From Halosimplex halophilum (GTDB taxonomy: Archaea; Halobacteriota; Halobacteria; Halobacteriales; Haloarculaceae), in contig NZ_ML214297.1 of the NCBI RefSeq assembly GCF_004698125.1, positions 1,648,891-1,712,890 of the forward strand: DNA of 64,000 nt, in the 5' to 3' direction. The notes under the pieces are model-generated. The model did not search any database, was not told the origin of the DNA, and saw only the letters and a program-made list of their open reading frames with translations. The position numbers and the translations under genes are program-made. Positions 46,590-54,923 of this stretch are shown here, piece by piece (position 1 is the first letter of the stretch; each line of letters begins with the position of its first letter).

Positions 46590-46964
46590 GTGGGCTACCA
46601 CGTCGTCGACCCGGCGGACCTGGAACCGGAACCGGACCGACCGTCCGAGATGCGCTACGTCAGCGAGGCCGCGGGGATGGAGCGGCTCGGGCTGCGGACC
46701 TACGCCGTCGAACCGGGGGAGGAGATCCCCCTCTCGGGGATGCACTACCACGACGAACAGGAGGAGGCGTTCTACGTGATATCGGGGACGCTCAGCGTCG
46801 AGACGCCCGACGAGACCTACCGCGTCGCGGCCGACCAGTTCTTCGTCGCCGAGCCGGGGAGCCCCCACCGGGCCCACGTCGCCGACGACGCCGGCGGGCC
46901 GGCCCGCGTGATCGGCGTCGGCGCCCCGCCGGTCGACGACGGCCACACCTTCGAGGGGGAGTGA
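46590..46964 (+). CDS. Cupin-domain protein
   Basis: 124 residues from GTG at 46590, with TTTACG about 29 bp upstream supporting a leaderless GTG start. The cupin metal-site pattern is MHYHDEQEEAFYVISGTLSV followed by EPGSPHRAH. The conserved His and Glu ligands are present. Substrate unknown. Earlier in-frame ATGs (46428) overlap the htpX promoter and give a non-family-like leader. Confidence 0.85.
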   Translation: MGYHVVDPADLEPEPDRPSEMRYVSEAAGMERLGLRTYAVEPGEEIPLSGMHYHDEQEEAFYVISGTLSVETPDETYRVAADQFFVAEPGSPHRAHVADDAGGPARVIGVGAPPVDDGHTFEGE

Positions 46965-47049
46965 CGGCGACGCGGTGGCGACTGTACTTCCGCGGTGGCC
47001 GCCGGCCGCCGGCCCGAACCGTTTTGCTCGCTCGGCCCCGAGCGCGGCC

Positions 47050-47562
47050 ATGCCGAGCGTCCGACAGATCTGGACCGCACCCGAGGGCGGCGCACCGATG
47101 GAGGCCCGGGAGACCGTCCGGGCTCTCGCCGACGGCGGCCTGCGCGGGGACCGCTACTGCCGCGGCCGGGGCTACTACTCGCCGTACGACGTGTGCCAGG
47201 TCACGCTCGTCGACAGCGCGGCGCTGGAGACGGTCCGCGAGCGGTACGACATCGACCTCTCCGACGGGCGCCACCGCCGGAACCTGGTGGTCGACCGCGA
47301 CGTGGTCGAGCTGCTCGACACCCGGTTCTCCGTCGGCGGGGCCGTCTTCGAGGGGACCCGTCGACGGCCGCCCTGCGCCCACGTCGAGGAAGTGGCCGGG
47401 GAGGAGGACCTCGCGGAGGCGCTCTCCGAGGAGCGCGGCGGTATCTGCGCCGACGTCGTGGAGGGCGGCGAGGTCGCGGTCGGCGACGAGTTGCGGGTGG
47501 TCGAGCGGCTGGACGACCCCGACTCGCTCGCCGACGCCATCCGCGAGCGACGGAGCGAGTGA
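47050..47562 (+). CDS. MOSC-domain protein
   Basis: 170 residues from ATG at 47050. The MOSC fold, a molybdenum-cofactor sulfurase C-terminal domain, is suggested by GGLRGDRYC near residue 30, RRNLVVDRDVVELLD, and the Cys-bearing RRRPPCAHVEEV. MOSC proteins bind or transfer sulfur to molybdenum cofactor or carry a redox-active Cys. It is a stand-alone haloarchaeal form, and no molybdenum genes are adjacent. Confidence 0.85.
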   Translation: MPSVRQIWTAPEGGAPMEARETVRALADGGLRGDRYCRGRGYYSPYDVCQVTLVDSAALETVRERYDIDLSDGRHRRNLVVDRDVVELLDTRFSVGGAVFEGTRRRPPCAHVEEVAGEEDLAEALSEERGGICADVVEGGEVAVGDELRVVERLDDPDSLADAIRERRSE

Positions 47563-47678
47563 GCTGTTGGCTGGTTCGCGCTCGCTCACGGAGTGGCGGG
47601 ACTCGCGACAGCGCGCGCCGACCGCACCGCGACAGCCGCCACCGGCACCGAACGGATATCGAACCCGGCCGACACAGC

Positions 47679-47685
47679 CTTTATT
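47679..47685 (+). promoter_or_regulatory. TATA box of the acyl-CoA dehydrogenase gene
   Basis: CTTTATT centred 27 bp before the ATG at 47709. Confidence 0.55.
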
Positions 47686-47708
47686 CTCGCCGCCGGCAAT
47701 ATTTGCGT

Positions 47709-48848
47709 ATGGACTTCACCCTCCCGGACGAGCACCGGATGATCCGCGAGACGGTGCGGGACTTCTGCGACGAGGAGATCGAGCCCATCGCCCAGGAGAT
47801 CGAGGACGACCACCGGTTCCCGGCGGAGGTGTTCGACGAGCTCGCGGACCTGGACGTGATGGGCGTCCCCGTCTCCGAGGAGTACGGCGGCCTCGGCGGC
47901 GACCAGCTGATGTACGCCCTCGTCACGGAGGAGCTGGGGCGGGTGTCGGGGTCGATCGGCCTCTCCTACGCCGCCCACGTCTCGCTGGGGAGCAAACCCA
48001 TCGAGCTGTTCGGGACGGAGGCCCAGAAGGAGCGGTGGCTCGAACCGCTCGCGACCGGCGAGCGCCTGGGCGCGTGGGCGCTGACCGAGCCCGGATCGGG
48101 GTCGGACGCCTCGGACATGGACACCACCGCGGAGAGGGACGGCGACGAGTGGGTGCTGAACGGGACGAAGCAGTTCATCACGAACGCCAACGTCGCGGGC
48201 TCGGTGCTCGTCAAGGCCGTGACTGAGCCGGGCGCGGGCTACGACGGCATCTCGACGTTCGTCGTGGACCCCGAGGACGACGGCTTCGAGGTGACGACGG
48301 TGTGGGACAAGATGGGCCTGAACGCCTCGCCGACCTGCGAACTCCGGCTGTCGGACCTCCGAGTCCCCGAGGACCGGTTGCTCGGCGAACCGGGCGACGG
48401 CTGGGACCAGACGAAGAAGACGCTCGACGGCGGCCGCATCTCCATCGCCGCCCTCTCAGTGGGGCTCGCGCAGGGGGCCTTCGAGGCCGCCCTGGAGTAC
48501 GCGAAGGAGCGCGAGCAGTTCGGCCAGCCCATCGGCGAGTTCGACGCCGTCCGGGACATGCTCGTCGCGATGGACCGCAAGATCGAGCGGGCGCGGCTGC
48601 TGACCCACAAGGCGGCCGTCGCGTACGACGAGGGCGAGGACGTGACGCGTCTCTCCTCGATGGCGAAGCTCGACGCCTCCGAGATCGCCCGCGAGGTCGC
48701 CGAGGACGCCGTGCAGGTGCTCGGCGGCTACGGCTACACCACGGACTTCGCGCCACAGCGCTTCTTCCGCGACGCGAAGCTCATGGAGATCGGCGAGGGG
48801 ACCAGCGAGATCCAGCGACTCGTCCTCGGGCGGGAACTCGGGCTGTAG
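47709..48848 (+). CDS. Acyl-CoA dehydrogenase
   Basis: 379 residues, full family length. An FAD enzyme that introduces a 2,3-double bond in acyl-CoA in beta-oxidation or branched-amino-acid catabolism. Signatures are LTEPGSGSDASDMDTTA (FAD-binding), YAKEREQFGQPIGEFDAV, and the C-terminal GEGTSEIQRLVLGREL. The chain-length specificity cannot be read. No other fatty-acid genes lie beside it. The clear TATA box fits a leaderless, separately regulated gene. Confidence 0.95.
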   Translation: MDFTLPDEHRMIRETVRDFCDEEIEPIAQEIEDDHRFPAEVFDELADLDVMGVPVSEEYGGLGGDQLMYALVTEELGRVSGSIGLSYAAHVSLGSKPIELFGTEAQKERWLEPLATGERLGAWALTEPGSGSDASDMDTTAERDGDEWVLNGTKQFITNANVAGSVLVKAVTEPGAGYDGISTFVVDPEDDGFEVTTVWDKMGLNASPTCELRLSDLRVPEDRLLGEPGDGWDQTKKTLDGGRISIAALSVGLAQGAFEAALEYAKEREQFGQPIGEFDAVRDMLVAMDRKIERARLLTHKAAVAYDEGEDVTRLSSMAKLDASEIAREVAEDAVQVLGGYGYTTDFAPQRFFRDAKLMEIGEGTSEIQRLVLGRELGL

Positions 48849-48951
48849 CGATTCGACGGTCGACGACTTCGGAGCGAGCCCGGTTGCACCCCGGAGAGAT
48901 TCCGGAGCAAGTCCGGAAAAGCATCAACTGTCCGATCCGAGTAGGACGGCT

Positions 48952-49629
48952 ATGCGACCCACGAGACGGGAGATGCTGGCCGCAGCGGTATCGACCGCCG
49001 CCATCGCCGGCTGTACCGGCGAGAGCGACGGAACGGACACTCCTGGGGAAGCGGACGACACCGACGGGGAAGCGGACGACGCCGACGAGGCGTCGACAGC
49101 GACGACGGACGCGTCGACCGGGACGCCCGGACAGGGGACGGAACCGGGCGGCGACTCGCCGGCGCTCGTTCGGGTCCGCTCCCACGAGGACCTCGGGGAG
49201 ATACTGGTCGGGCCCGAGGGGATGACGCTGTACAACTTCGACTCGGACACGCAGGGCGAGGGGGCGAGCACGTGCTACGACGGGTGCGCCGGGGCGTGGC
49301 CGCCGCTGACCGTCGACGACGAGTCGGCGGTGACGGCGGGGCCGGACGTGTCGGCGGAGCTGACGACCTTCGAGCGGGAGGACGGCTCCCTGCAGGTCGC
49401 GGCGGACGGGTGGCCGCTGTACTACTTCGCCAGCGACGAGGACCCCGGCGACGCGAACGGCCAGGGCGCGAACGACGTGTGGTGGGTGCTCCGGCCCGAC
49501 GGGTCGGTCGTCCGGTCGACCGACGAGGGGACCGAAAGCGCGACCGCGACCGAGGCGGAGTCGGGGGCCGGGACCGAGACGGGGACGGACTCGGACGGCT
49601 ACGAGTACCCGGACATCGGGCGGCGCTGA
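48952..49629 (+). CDS. Lipoprotein with secreted repeats (COG4315-like)
   Basis: 225 residues. The N-terminus has a twin-arginine-like start (PTRREMLAAA) and the lipobox AAIAGC, so Tat export and lipid attachment at Cys21 are likely. An acidic/Thr-rich spacer follows. Two copies of the secreted repeat (PF03640-type) are visible: LVGPEGMTLYNFDSDTQGEG with CYDGCAGAWPPL, and VAADGWPLYYFASDEDPGDA with NDVWWVL. Function unknown; related proteins are anchored on the cell surface. Confidence 0.87.
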   Translation: MRPTRREMLAAAVSTAAIAGCTGESDGTDTPGEADDTDGEADDADEASTATTDASTGTPGQGTEPGGDSPALVRVRSHEDLGEILVGPEGMTLYNFDSDTQGEGASTCYDGCAGAWPPLTVDDESAVTAGPDVSAELTTFEREDGSLQVAADGWPLYYFASDEDPGDANGQGANDVWWVLRPDGSVVRSTDEGTESATATEAESGAGTETGTDSDGYEYPDIGRR

Positions 49630-49641
49630 CGCGGCGGCGAC

Positions 49642-50129
49642 TCACCGCTCCGGTTCGAGCAGGCCGTAGCGGAGTTCGTCGACGTACTCGCCGTGCATGT
49701 ACGCGGCCTCCCGGAGGACGCCCTCGCGCTCGAAGCCGACCTTCTCCAGCACCCGGGCCGACCCCTCGTTGAACGCGAAGACGCGGGCGTGGACGCGGTG
49801 GAGGCGCAACTCCTCGAAGGCGTAGTCGACGACGCGCTCGACGGCCGCCGTCGCGTACCCGTTGCCCCACGCATCGGGCGCGAAGAAGTAGCCGACCTCG
49901 GCCGTCCCGAACTGCTCGTCGATGTCCACGAGGTCGACGGCGCCGACCCGATCGTCCTCGTCGCTCTCGACCCGGAACTCGCGCTCCTCGTCGGCCCGTT
50001 CGGCCGCGCGACCGAGAGCCCGTGACGGACGCGCGGGTCGTTGACCAGATCCGCGCAGAACTCGGCGTCCTCGTCCTCGGGGGAGTGGAGGGTCACGCCG
50101 TCGCCGCGGAGGAATACCGGTCCGGCCAC
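49642..50129 (-). pseudogene. GNAT acetyltransferase with frameshift
   Basis: From GTG at 50129 the frame gives MAGPVFLRGDGV...SVARPNG and then loses the GNAT pattern; a second frame resumes with ADEEREFRVES and continues to the stop at 49642 with typical GNAT text (AEVGYFFAPDAWGNGYAT). The join lies near the GGG at 49995-49997 (CCC on plus): one extra G there would restore a continuous protein matching the upstream paralog at 50133-50657. A real one-base deletion or a sequencing error cannot be told apart here. It begins 3 bp after the paralog's stop, a tandem duplicate. Confidence 0.85.
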
Positions 50130-50132
50130 CGG

Positions 50133-50657
50133 TCACCCCTCCCACTCGTCGGCGAGCGCGCCGTACCGTTCCACGTCGACGCGTTCACCGCGAGCGAACG
50201 CCTGTCCCCGGAGTGTGGCCTCGTGCTCGAAACCGGCCTTCTCCAGCACGCGCGCCGAGGCGTCGTTGAACGCCAGGACTCGCGCCCAGACCTTGCCGAG
50301 GCGGCGCTGTTCGAAGCCGTAGGTCGTCATCCGTCGAACGGCCTCGGTCGCGTAGCCGTTCCCCCAGTGGTCCGGGTGGAAGAAGTAGGCGAGTTCGGTC
50401 GTCCCCCACTCCTCGCTGAACTGCCGGAAGCTGACCGTGCCGACGCGCTCGCCGTCGACCCGCAGGCAGAACTGGACGCCGTCCTCGCCGAGCGACTCGA
50501 ACCACTCGCGCTCGTCGGCCATGTTGCGCGGCCGCGTCGCCGCCAGCCCCTCGCGCACCTCGGGGTGGTTGATCAGGTCGCGGAAGAACTCCAGGTCCGC
50601 CTCCTCGACCGGGTGAAACGTCACCCGCTCGGCCGCCATGAAGACCGGTCCGCTCAT
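50133..50657 (-). CDS. GNAT acetyltransferase
   Basis: 174 residues. RimJ/RimL-type N-acetyltransferase pattern: FHPVEEADLEFFRDLINHPEV at the N-terminus, the acetyl-CoA site region ELAYFFHPDHWGNGYATEAV, and VLAFNDASARVLEKAGFEHEATLR. Substrate unknown (protein N-terminus, ribosomal protein or antibiotic). It is upstream of its frameshifted tandem copy; the TGA is followed by two bases and then GTG, so coupled translation is likely. Confidence 0.92.
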   Translation of the reverse strand: MSGPVFMAAERVTFHPVEEADLEFFRDLINHPEVREGLAATRPRNMADEREWFESLGEDGVQFCLRVDGERVGTVSFRQFSEEWGTTELAYFFHPDHWGNGYATEAVRRMTTYGFEQRRLGKVWARVLAFNDASARVLEKAGFEHEATLRGQAFARGERVDVERYGALADEWEG

Positions 50658-50739
50658 GCCTGCGAGGACTCCGGCGAGCCCCTTCAGCGTTCCTCCGTCG
50701 TGTGGTTGGCTGTCACACCAGTCCGTCCGAACGCCCGCG

Positions 50740-51441
50740 CTACGGCAGCTCGCGCACGCGAGCGAGCATCTCGTCGAGATCGGTCGGACAGGCGGCCAGC
50801 GAGTAGCCGTCCATGCGGGCGAGGTCGCCGGCGTGCTCCCAGACGCTCTCGTCGTCCAGGCCCTGCAGGACGACGGCGTTGGGCGTCGGGTTCAGCACGC
50901 GGAGCGCGACCATGGCGCCCTCGCCGCTGGTGACGTTGGTGAAGACCAGCGCGCGGTTGGTCGACTGGCCGTAGAGGCGGTAGAACTCCTCGGAGGACAG
51001 CCGCGAGATGGCCTGGATGCTGTCGATGACGGTGTGGCCGGCGACGCTCTCCTGGGCGCCGGAGACGATCTCGGTGGCGCCGATGGCCTCGTAGAAGTCG
51101 TCGATCGGGACGGCGGCCGAGTACTCCCGGAGGTCGTGGACGATATCGGCGTCGAACCCGGCCGAGAGGACGCGAGCGTGCTGGCGGATGTGGCTGCCGC
51201 CGCGACGTTCGTCGATGTCCAGCAGCGCCTCGACGGTGCGCTTGACGACGCCGATGCCCGGGCTCTCGCGGCGGCCGCTCTCGTAGTCCGACACCACCGA
51301 GGGCGAGACGCCAAGTTCGTCGGCCAGCTCCGTCTGGGCGACCTCGAAGTCGGTGCGCCACTTCCGGAGGGTGCCGCCGGGGTCGTCGCTCAGCGCGATC
51401 TCGCCCGCGATCTTCTCCGCCAGTTCGCGGCGCTCTCCCAT
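50740..51441 (-). CDS. XRE-type HTH regulator
   Basis: 233 residues. The HTH is at about 32-62: FEVAQTELADELGVSPSVVS and DYESGRRESPGIGVVKR. The remainder has an alpha/beta sensor-like domain (TNRALVFTNVTSGEGAMVALRVL) as found in archaeal proteins of this layout. Ligand and targets unknown. The upstream 129 bp to the next gene hold a possible promoter. Confidence 0.88.
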   Translation of the reverse strand: MGERRELAEKIAGEIALSDDPGGTLRKWRTDFEVAQTELADELGVSPSVVSDYESGRRESPGIGVVKRTVEALLDIDERRGGSHIRQHARVLSAGFDADIVHDLREYSAAVPIDDFYEAIGATEIVSGAQESVAGHTVIDSIQAISRLSSEEFYRLYGQSTNRALVFTNVTSGEGAMVALRVLNPTPNAVVLQGLDDESVWEHAGDLARMDGYSLAACPTDLDEMLARVRELP

Positions 51442-51570
51442 TTGCCCGAGTATCGACGACTGACGACAAAAGCGTGTCGAACCGGTGAACGCGCCCCCTC
51501 CGTCGCCGACACCGTCGACGGCCGGCCATCGGCTCCGCGGTCGGTCACCGGCACTGCGGACGGCCCGCCC

Positions 51571-52128
51571 CTAGTCGGCCGAGAGGTGTCCGCCGGCGAG
51601 CCCGCCGACCGCACCGAACAGCAGCGGGTAGACCGCCCCGGCGAGCAGGACGGCGGTCACCAGCGTCGGTCCGGCGGTGGCGTCCTCGCTCCCGATCGTG
51701 AACAGGACGGCGCCGGCGACCGACAGCGGGAGGTATCCGAGCACGACCGCCGCGCCGTTCCGCGCCGCGGTCGTCGGCGCGTCCGCCGCGTTCCAGGCCG
51801 CCGCGAACCCGGCCAGGATCAGCAGGGCCGGCGGGAGGACGAACAAGGCGGTCAGCGCCGCCTCATCGGACTGTGCGACGAAGTTCCAGGCGCTCTCGCC
51901 GAGGAATCCCGGGACGGTAACGGTGACGTTGTGCGCGTTGAAGAACAGCCAGCCGACGAGCTTCCACGTCACGGCGTCGCCGGTCAGGAACTCCAGGATC
52001 TGCGACCCCAGCGAGTTCTCGATGTTGGTGCCGTGTAGCACGTACACGACGAGGTACCCGAGTATCCAGGCGGCGATTCCCCCTGCCAGCCCGCGACCGG
52101 CCGCTCGTTTCGCATCCGTGTCTACCAT
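51571..52128 (-). CDS. Membrane protein, DUF7978-like
   Basis: 185 residues with about five hydrophobic segments, the first at 13-33 and the last near the C-terminus ending in a Gly-rich GGLAGGHLSAD. A central soluble loop (SLGSQILEFLTGDAVTWKL and NVTVTVPGFLGESAW) faces outside. The family assignment is from general layout and is weak. Function unknown. Divergent from mscS. Confidence 0.65.
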   Translation of the reverse strand: MVDTDAKRAAGRGLAGGIAAWILGYLVVYVLHGTNIENSLGSQILEFLTGDAVTWKLVGWLFFNAHNVTVTVPGFLGESAWNFVAQSDEAALTALFVLPPALLILAGFAAAWNAADAPTTAARNGAAVVLGYLPLSVAGAVLFTIGSEDATAGPTLVTAVLLAGAVYPLLFGAVGGLAGGHLSAD

Positions 52129-52304
52129 ACACCCCCACCGTCAGGGGCCCGCGGAAAATGCTTTCTGGGGCGACCGGGCCCCGGACGACCGGTCGGCCCG
52201 GCGGCCCGCGGACCGCTCGTACGACCACCTGCGCCGCGGGAGTTTCGCGGTCGAACCGCGGTACGCGGCGGCTACCTTTGGGCGTGGCGCACGGGGGGCC
52301 CGCC

Positions 52305-53213
52305 ATGGTCGCGCCCGCCGCGTCCGCACCTCGCCAGGCCGAGACGCCGACGCCCGGAACGCCGACACCGACGCCGGGGGTCGGCCCGGAGGAACTCGTC
52401 GAACTCGCGCCGGCGGTCGTCCGCGCCGCGTGGTTCCTCCTCGGGGCGGCCGTCGTCGTCATCGTCGGGTGGTTCCTCGTCGAACCGGCGGTCAGCCGCG
52501 CGGTCCGGCGCCGCAACCGCGGCAACCCCACGGTCCAGGACGCTATCACCCGCTACGTCCGCGTGGTCGTCATCGTCGTCGCGGCCGTCGTCGGCGCCGG
52601 GATGGCCGGGCTCACGACCGTCCTCACGAGTTCGGCGCTGGTCGTCGCGGCGGCGACGCTCGCGGTCGGCGTCGCCGCCCAGACGGTCGTCGGCTCGCTG
52701 GTCAGCGGCCTCGTGCTCGTGTTCGACCCCGAGTTCAGCGTCGGCAACTACATCGAGTGGGAGGGCGGCGAGGGCACCGTCGAGGCGGTCACGCTCCGGG
52801 TCACCCGCGTCGAGAGCCCGGACGGCGCGCTGGTGACCGTCCCCAACACCGTCCTGACGGGCGGGGCGATCACCCGCCCGTTCGGCCGCGACCGCTACCG
52901 CGTCGTCCAGCGGATCGGTATCGACTACGGCGACGACCCCGACCGGGCGACCGCGATCCTCGAATCCGCCGCCCGCGGCCTCGACGGCGTCGCCGACCGG
53001 CCGGAACCGACGGCGTTCGTCGACGAACTCGGCGACGGGGTGGTCCGCCTGCGCGCCCACTTCTGGCTCGAAGACGCCCGCCAGTCCGAAGTGTTCGAGG
53101 CCAGGTCCGCGTTCGCCCGGCGAGTCAGACGACGGTTCGACGAGGCCGGTATCACGGTCAGTCCCGCGTCGGAACACGAACTCCGCGGGCGGATCGCCGT
53201 CGACGACCGCTGA
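52305..53213 (+). CDS. mscS: Small-conductance mechanosensitive channel (MscS-like)
   Basis: 302 residues from ATG at 52305; a CTTTG box about 28 bp upstream supports it. Three hydrophobic segments precede the pore-lining helix with its Ala/Gly-rich pattern (ALVVAAATLAVGVAAQTVVGSLVSG). The beta domain follows with EFSVGNYIEWEGGEGTVEAVTLR and VTVPNTVLTGGAIT. A Pro/Thr-rich N-terminus is external. It opens under membrane tension; osmoregulation is expected. Confidence 0.92.
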   Translation: MVAPAASAPRQAETPTPGTPTPTPGVGPEELVELAPAVVRAAWFLLGAAVVVIVGWFLVEPAVSRAVRRRNRGNPTVQDAITRYVRVVVIVVAAVVGAGMAGLTTVLTSSALVVAAATLAVGVAAQTVVGSLVSGLVLVFDPEFSVGNYIEWEGGEGTVEAVTLRVTRVESPDGALVTVPNTVLTGGAITRPFGRDRYRVVQRIGIDYGDDPDRATAILESAARGLDGVADRPEPTAFVDELGDGVVRLRAHFWLEDARQSEVFEARSAFARRVRRRFDEAGITVSPASEHELRGRIAVDDR

Positions 53214-53270
53214 AGGCCGGCCGACGCCGCACCACCGAGCGCCGAACCGCTAGTCGACGCCGACCGGCGC

Positions 53271-54404
53271 TCAGTCGTCCGCCCGGTCCGGGCGACCGCC
53301 GGGGCCGTCGCCGCTGGGTCGACCGGCGGCGGACCGGTCGTCACCGAGGCGGTCGTCGCCGGACTCGCCGTTCGGCGCCGGCCAGCTCAGCTCGACCGTC
53401 CACCGGCGCTCGTCGCCGTCGCCCGCCGCGTACTCCAGGAGGTCGACCTCGCCGCTCGGTTTCGGTCGGCGCTCCCGGTCGGGGTCGGCCCGCGCGGCCT
53501 CGTAGCGGGCGGTGAGCTGCTCGTCCAGCCCGCGCAGGTAGGCGTCGAGTTCCCCCCGATCCAGCGATTCTCGGCGCTTCCGCTCGAAGCCGCCCGCGCT
53601 CCGGCCGACGCCGCCGGGCCGCCCCGAGGCGTGGCCGCCCCGGACGGCGTTTATCACCGCACCGAGCAGAAGCACCAGCGCCGTGAAGTAGAGGTACGTG
53701 ACGACGACGATGACGCCGCCGAAGAAGCTGCTCGACCCGGGGTCGCTGAAGGCGAGGTACACCTGGAAGAGGCTCTGGAAGGCCGCCCAGCCGACGGCGG
53801 CGAACACAGTCCCCGGCAGCACGTCCTCCCAGCCGAGGTCCGTGTCCGGGAAGACGTAGTACATCGGGAAGAAGGCGAGGACCAGCCCGGCGACCAGCAC
53901 CAGCGGCGTCGCCAGTCCGAGAAACGGGACGGTATCCGAGAAGACGGAGAACGCCGCGCTGACGCCGACCGTCGCGAGGACGGCGACGACCAGCGCCCCC
54001 ATGACGACGACGCCGTCCCGCAGTTTGTCCGTGAAGCCGTTGTCCGACTCGGTCTCGTAGATCTCCGAGAACGCGGTGTCGAGCCCGCGGAAGATCTTCA
54101 GCGCCCCCCACATGAGGACGACGAGCCCGACGACCGACGCGCCGCCGGTCGCGGCGTCGCCCGCGAACAGCTGCGCGACGATGTCGGCGATGGGCCCGGG
54201 GAGCCAGGCCTCGGCGGCCTCGACGACCCGCTGTTCCAGCCCGCCGCCGACGACCGAGAGCACGACGAACAAAAGGAGCAACAGCGGCGCCAGCGAGACG
54301 AAGGCGTTGTACGCCAGCCCGGCGGCCATGAACGTCACGTTCTTCTCCGAGAAGTCCCGATACACGCGGGTCCCGAACTCGCGCGCGCCGCCGAACGTGA
54401 CCAT
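53271..54404 (-). CDS. YihY/BrkB-family membrane protein
   Basis: 377 residues from ATG at 54404. Six hydrophobic segments; the N-terminus FSEKNVTFMAAGLAYNAFVSLAPLLLLLF is the YihY/virulence factor BrkB signature, and GLDTAFSEIYE in the middle is typical. The C-terminal ~120 residues are soluble, Arg/Glu- and Gly/Asp-rich. Function of the family is unsettled. A longer frame to 54569 is an artefact. Confidence 0.9.
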   Translation of the reverse strand: MVTFGGAREFGTRVYRDFSEKNVTFMAAGLAYNAFVSLAPLLLLLFVVLSVVGGGLEQRVVEAAEAWLPGPIADIVAQLFAGDAATGGASVVGLVVLMWGALKIFRGLDTAFSEIYETESDNGFTDKLRDGVVVMGALVVAVLATVGVSAAFSVFSDTVPFLGLATPLVLVAGLVLAFFPMYYVFPDTDLGWEDVLPGTVFAAVGWAAFQSLFQVYLAFSDPGSSSFFGGVIVVVTYLYFTALVLLLGAVINAVRGGHASGRPGGVGRSAGGFERKRRESLDRGELDAYLRGLDEQLTARYEAARADPDRERRPKPSGEVDLLEYAAGDGDERRWTVELSWPAPNGESGDDRLGDDRSAAGRPSGDGPGGRPDRADD

Positions 54405-54479
54405 GTCGCCCGTTGGGCCCGCGGCCGGAAAACCGGCGCGCCGGCGGACGCGTGTCCTTCGTCGAGTCGCAGCCGGCGG

Positions 54480-54486
54480 TTTATAT
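54480..54486 (+). promoter_or_regulatory. TATA box of the DUF433 gene
   Basis: TTTATAT centred 28 bp before the ATG at 54511, the strongest-looking TATA box in this part of the window. Confidence 0.6.
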
Positions 54487-54510
54487 CCGAACGGGTAGTA
54501 GGCCGTGGTG

Positions 54511-54789
54511 ATGGCCGATATCGTTCGAACCGAAGGCGTCCTCGGCGGTGACCCTCGAATCGAGGGCACTCGGGTCAGCGTCCTGCACGTCTACGAGCTG
54601 GTCGTGGAGGGGGACCATCCGCCCGTCGACGTGGCGGACCAGCTCGATATCTCGCTCGGCGAGGTGTATTCGGCGCTGGCGTACTACCACGAACACCCGG
54701 AGGAGATGCGCGAGGTGCGGGCTGCACAGGAATCGGCCGCCGCGACGCTCCGCGAGGAGTCGCTCTCCCCGCCGGAACCCGCGAAGTGA
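54511..54789 (+). CDS. DUF433 protein (antitoxin-like)
   Basis: 92 residues from ATG at 54511 (two in-frame GTG codons precede it). DUF433 is a small DNA-binding-type antitoxin family usually paired with a DUF5615 PIN-like toxin. The pattern EGVLGGDPRIEGTRVSVLHV, then HPPVDVADQLDISLGEVYSALAYYHEH is diagnostic. What follows is not a complete toxin but a short frame that looks like its last 30 residues. Confidence 0.9.
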   Translation: MADIVRTEGVLGGDPRIEGTRVSVLHVYELVVEGDHPPVDVADQLDISLGEVYSALAYYHEHPEEMREVRAAQESAAATLREESLSPPEPAK

Positions 54790-54882
54790 CGATCGGCCCG
54801 TAGAACGCTCGAACGCGTCTTCGCTCACTATCCGCCCGAGGAACTGCACGGTGAACTCGTGTGGCTGGACCAGTGGCGGTAG
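54790..54882 (+). pseudogene. Apparent remnant of a DUF5615 (PIN-like) toxin C-terminus
   Basis: Immediately after the DUF433 stop and in the same frame, a 30-codon stretch ends TAG. Its last part, RVFAHYPPEELHGELVWLDQWR, resembles the C-terminal end of haloarchaeal DUF5615 proteins, as far as I recall. No start, no N-terminal Asp-Glu-Asn (DEN) motif and no catalytic core precede it. I read it as a deletion remnant that removed most of the toxin. Confidence 0.6.
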
Positions 54883-54923
54883 CTCCGAAACCACTAACCC
54901 CCTCACACGCCTTCGCTCTCCCA

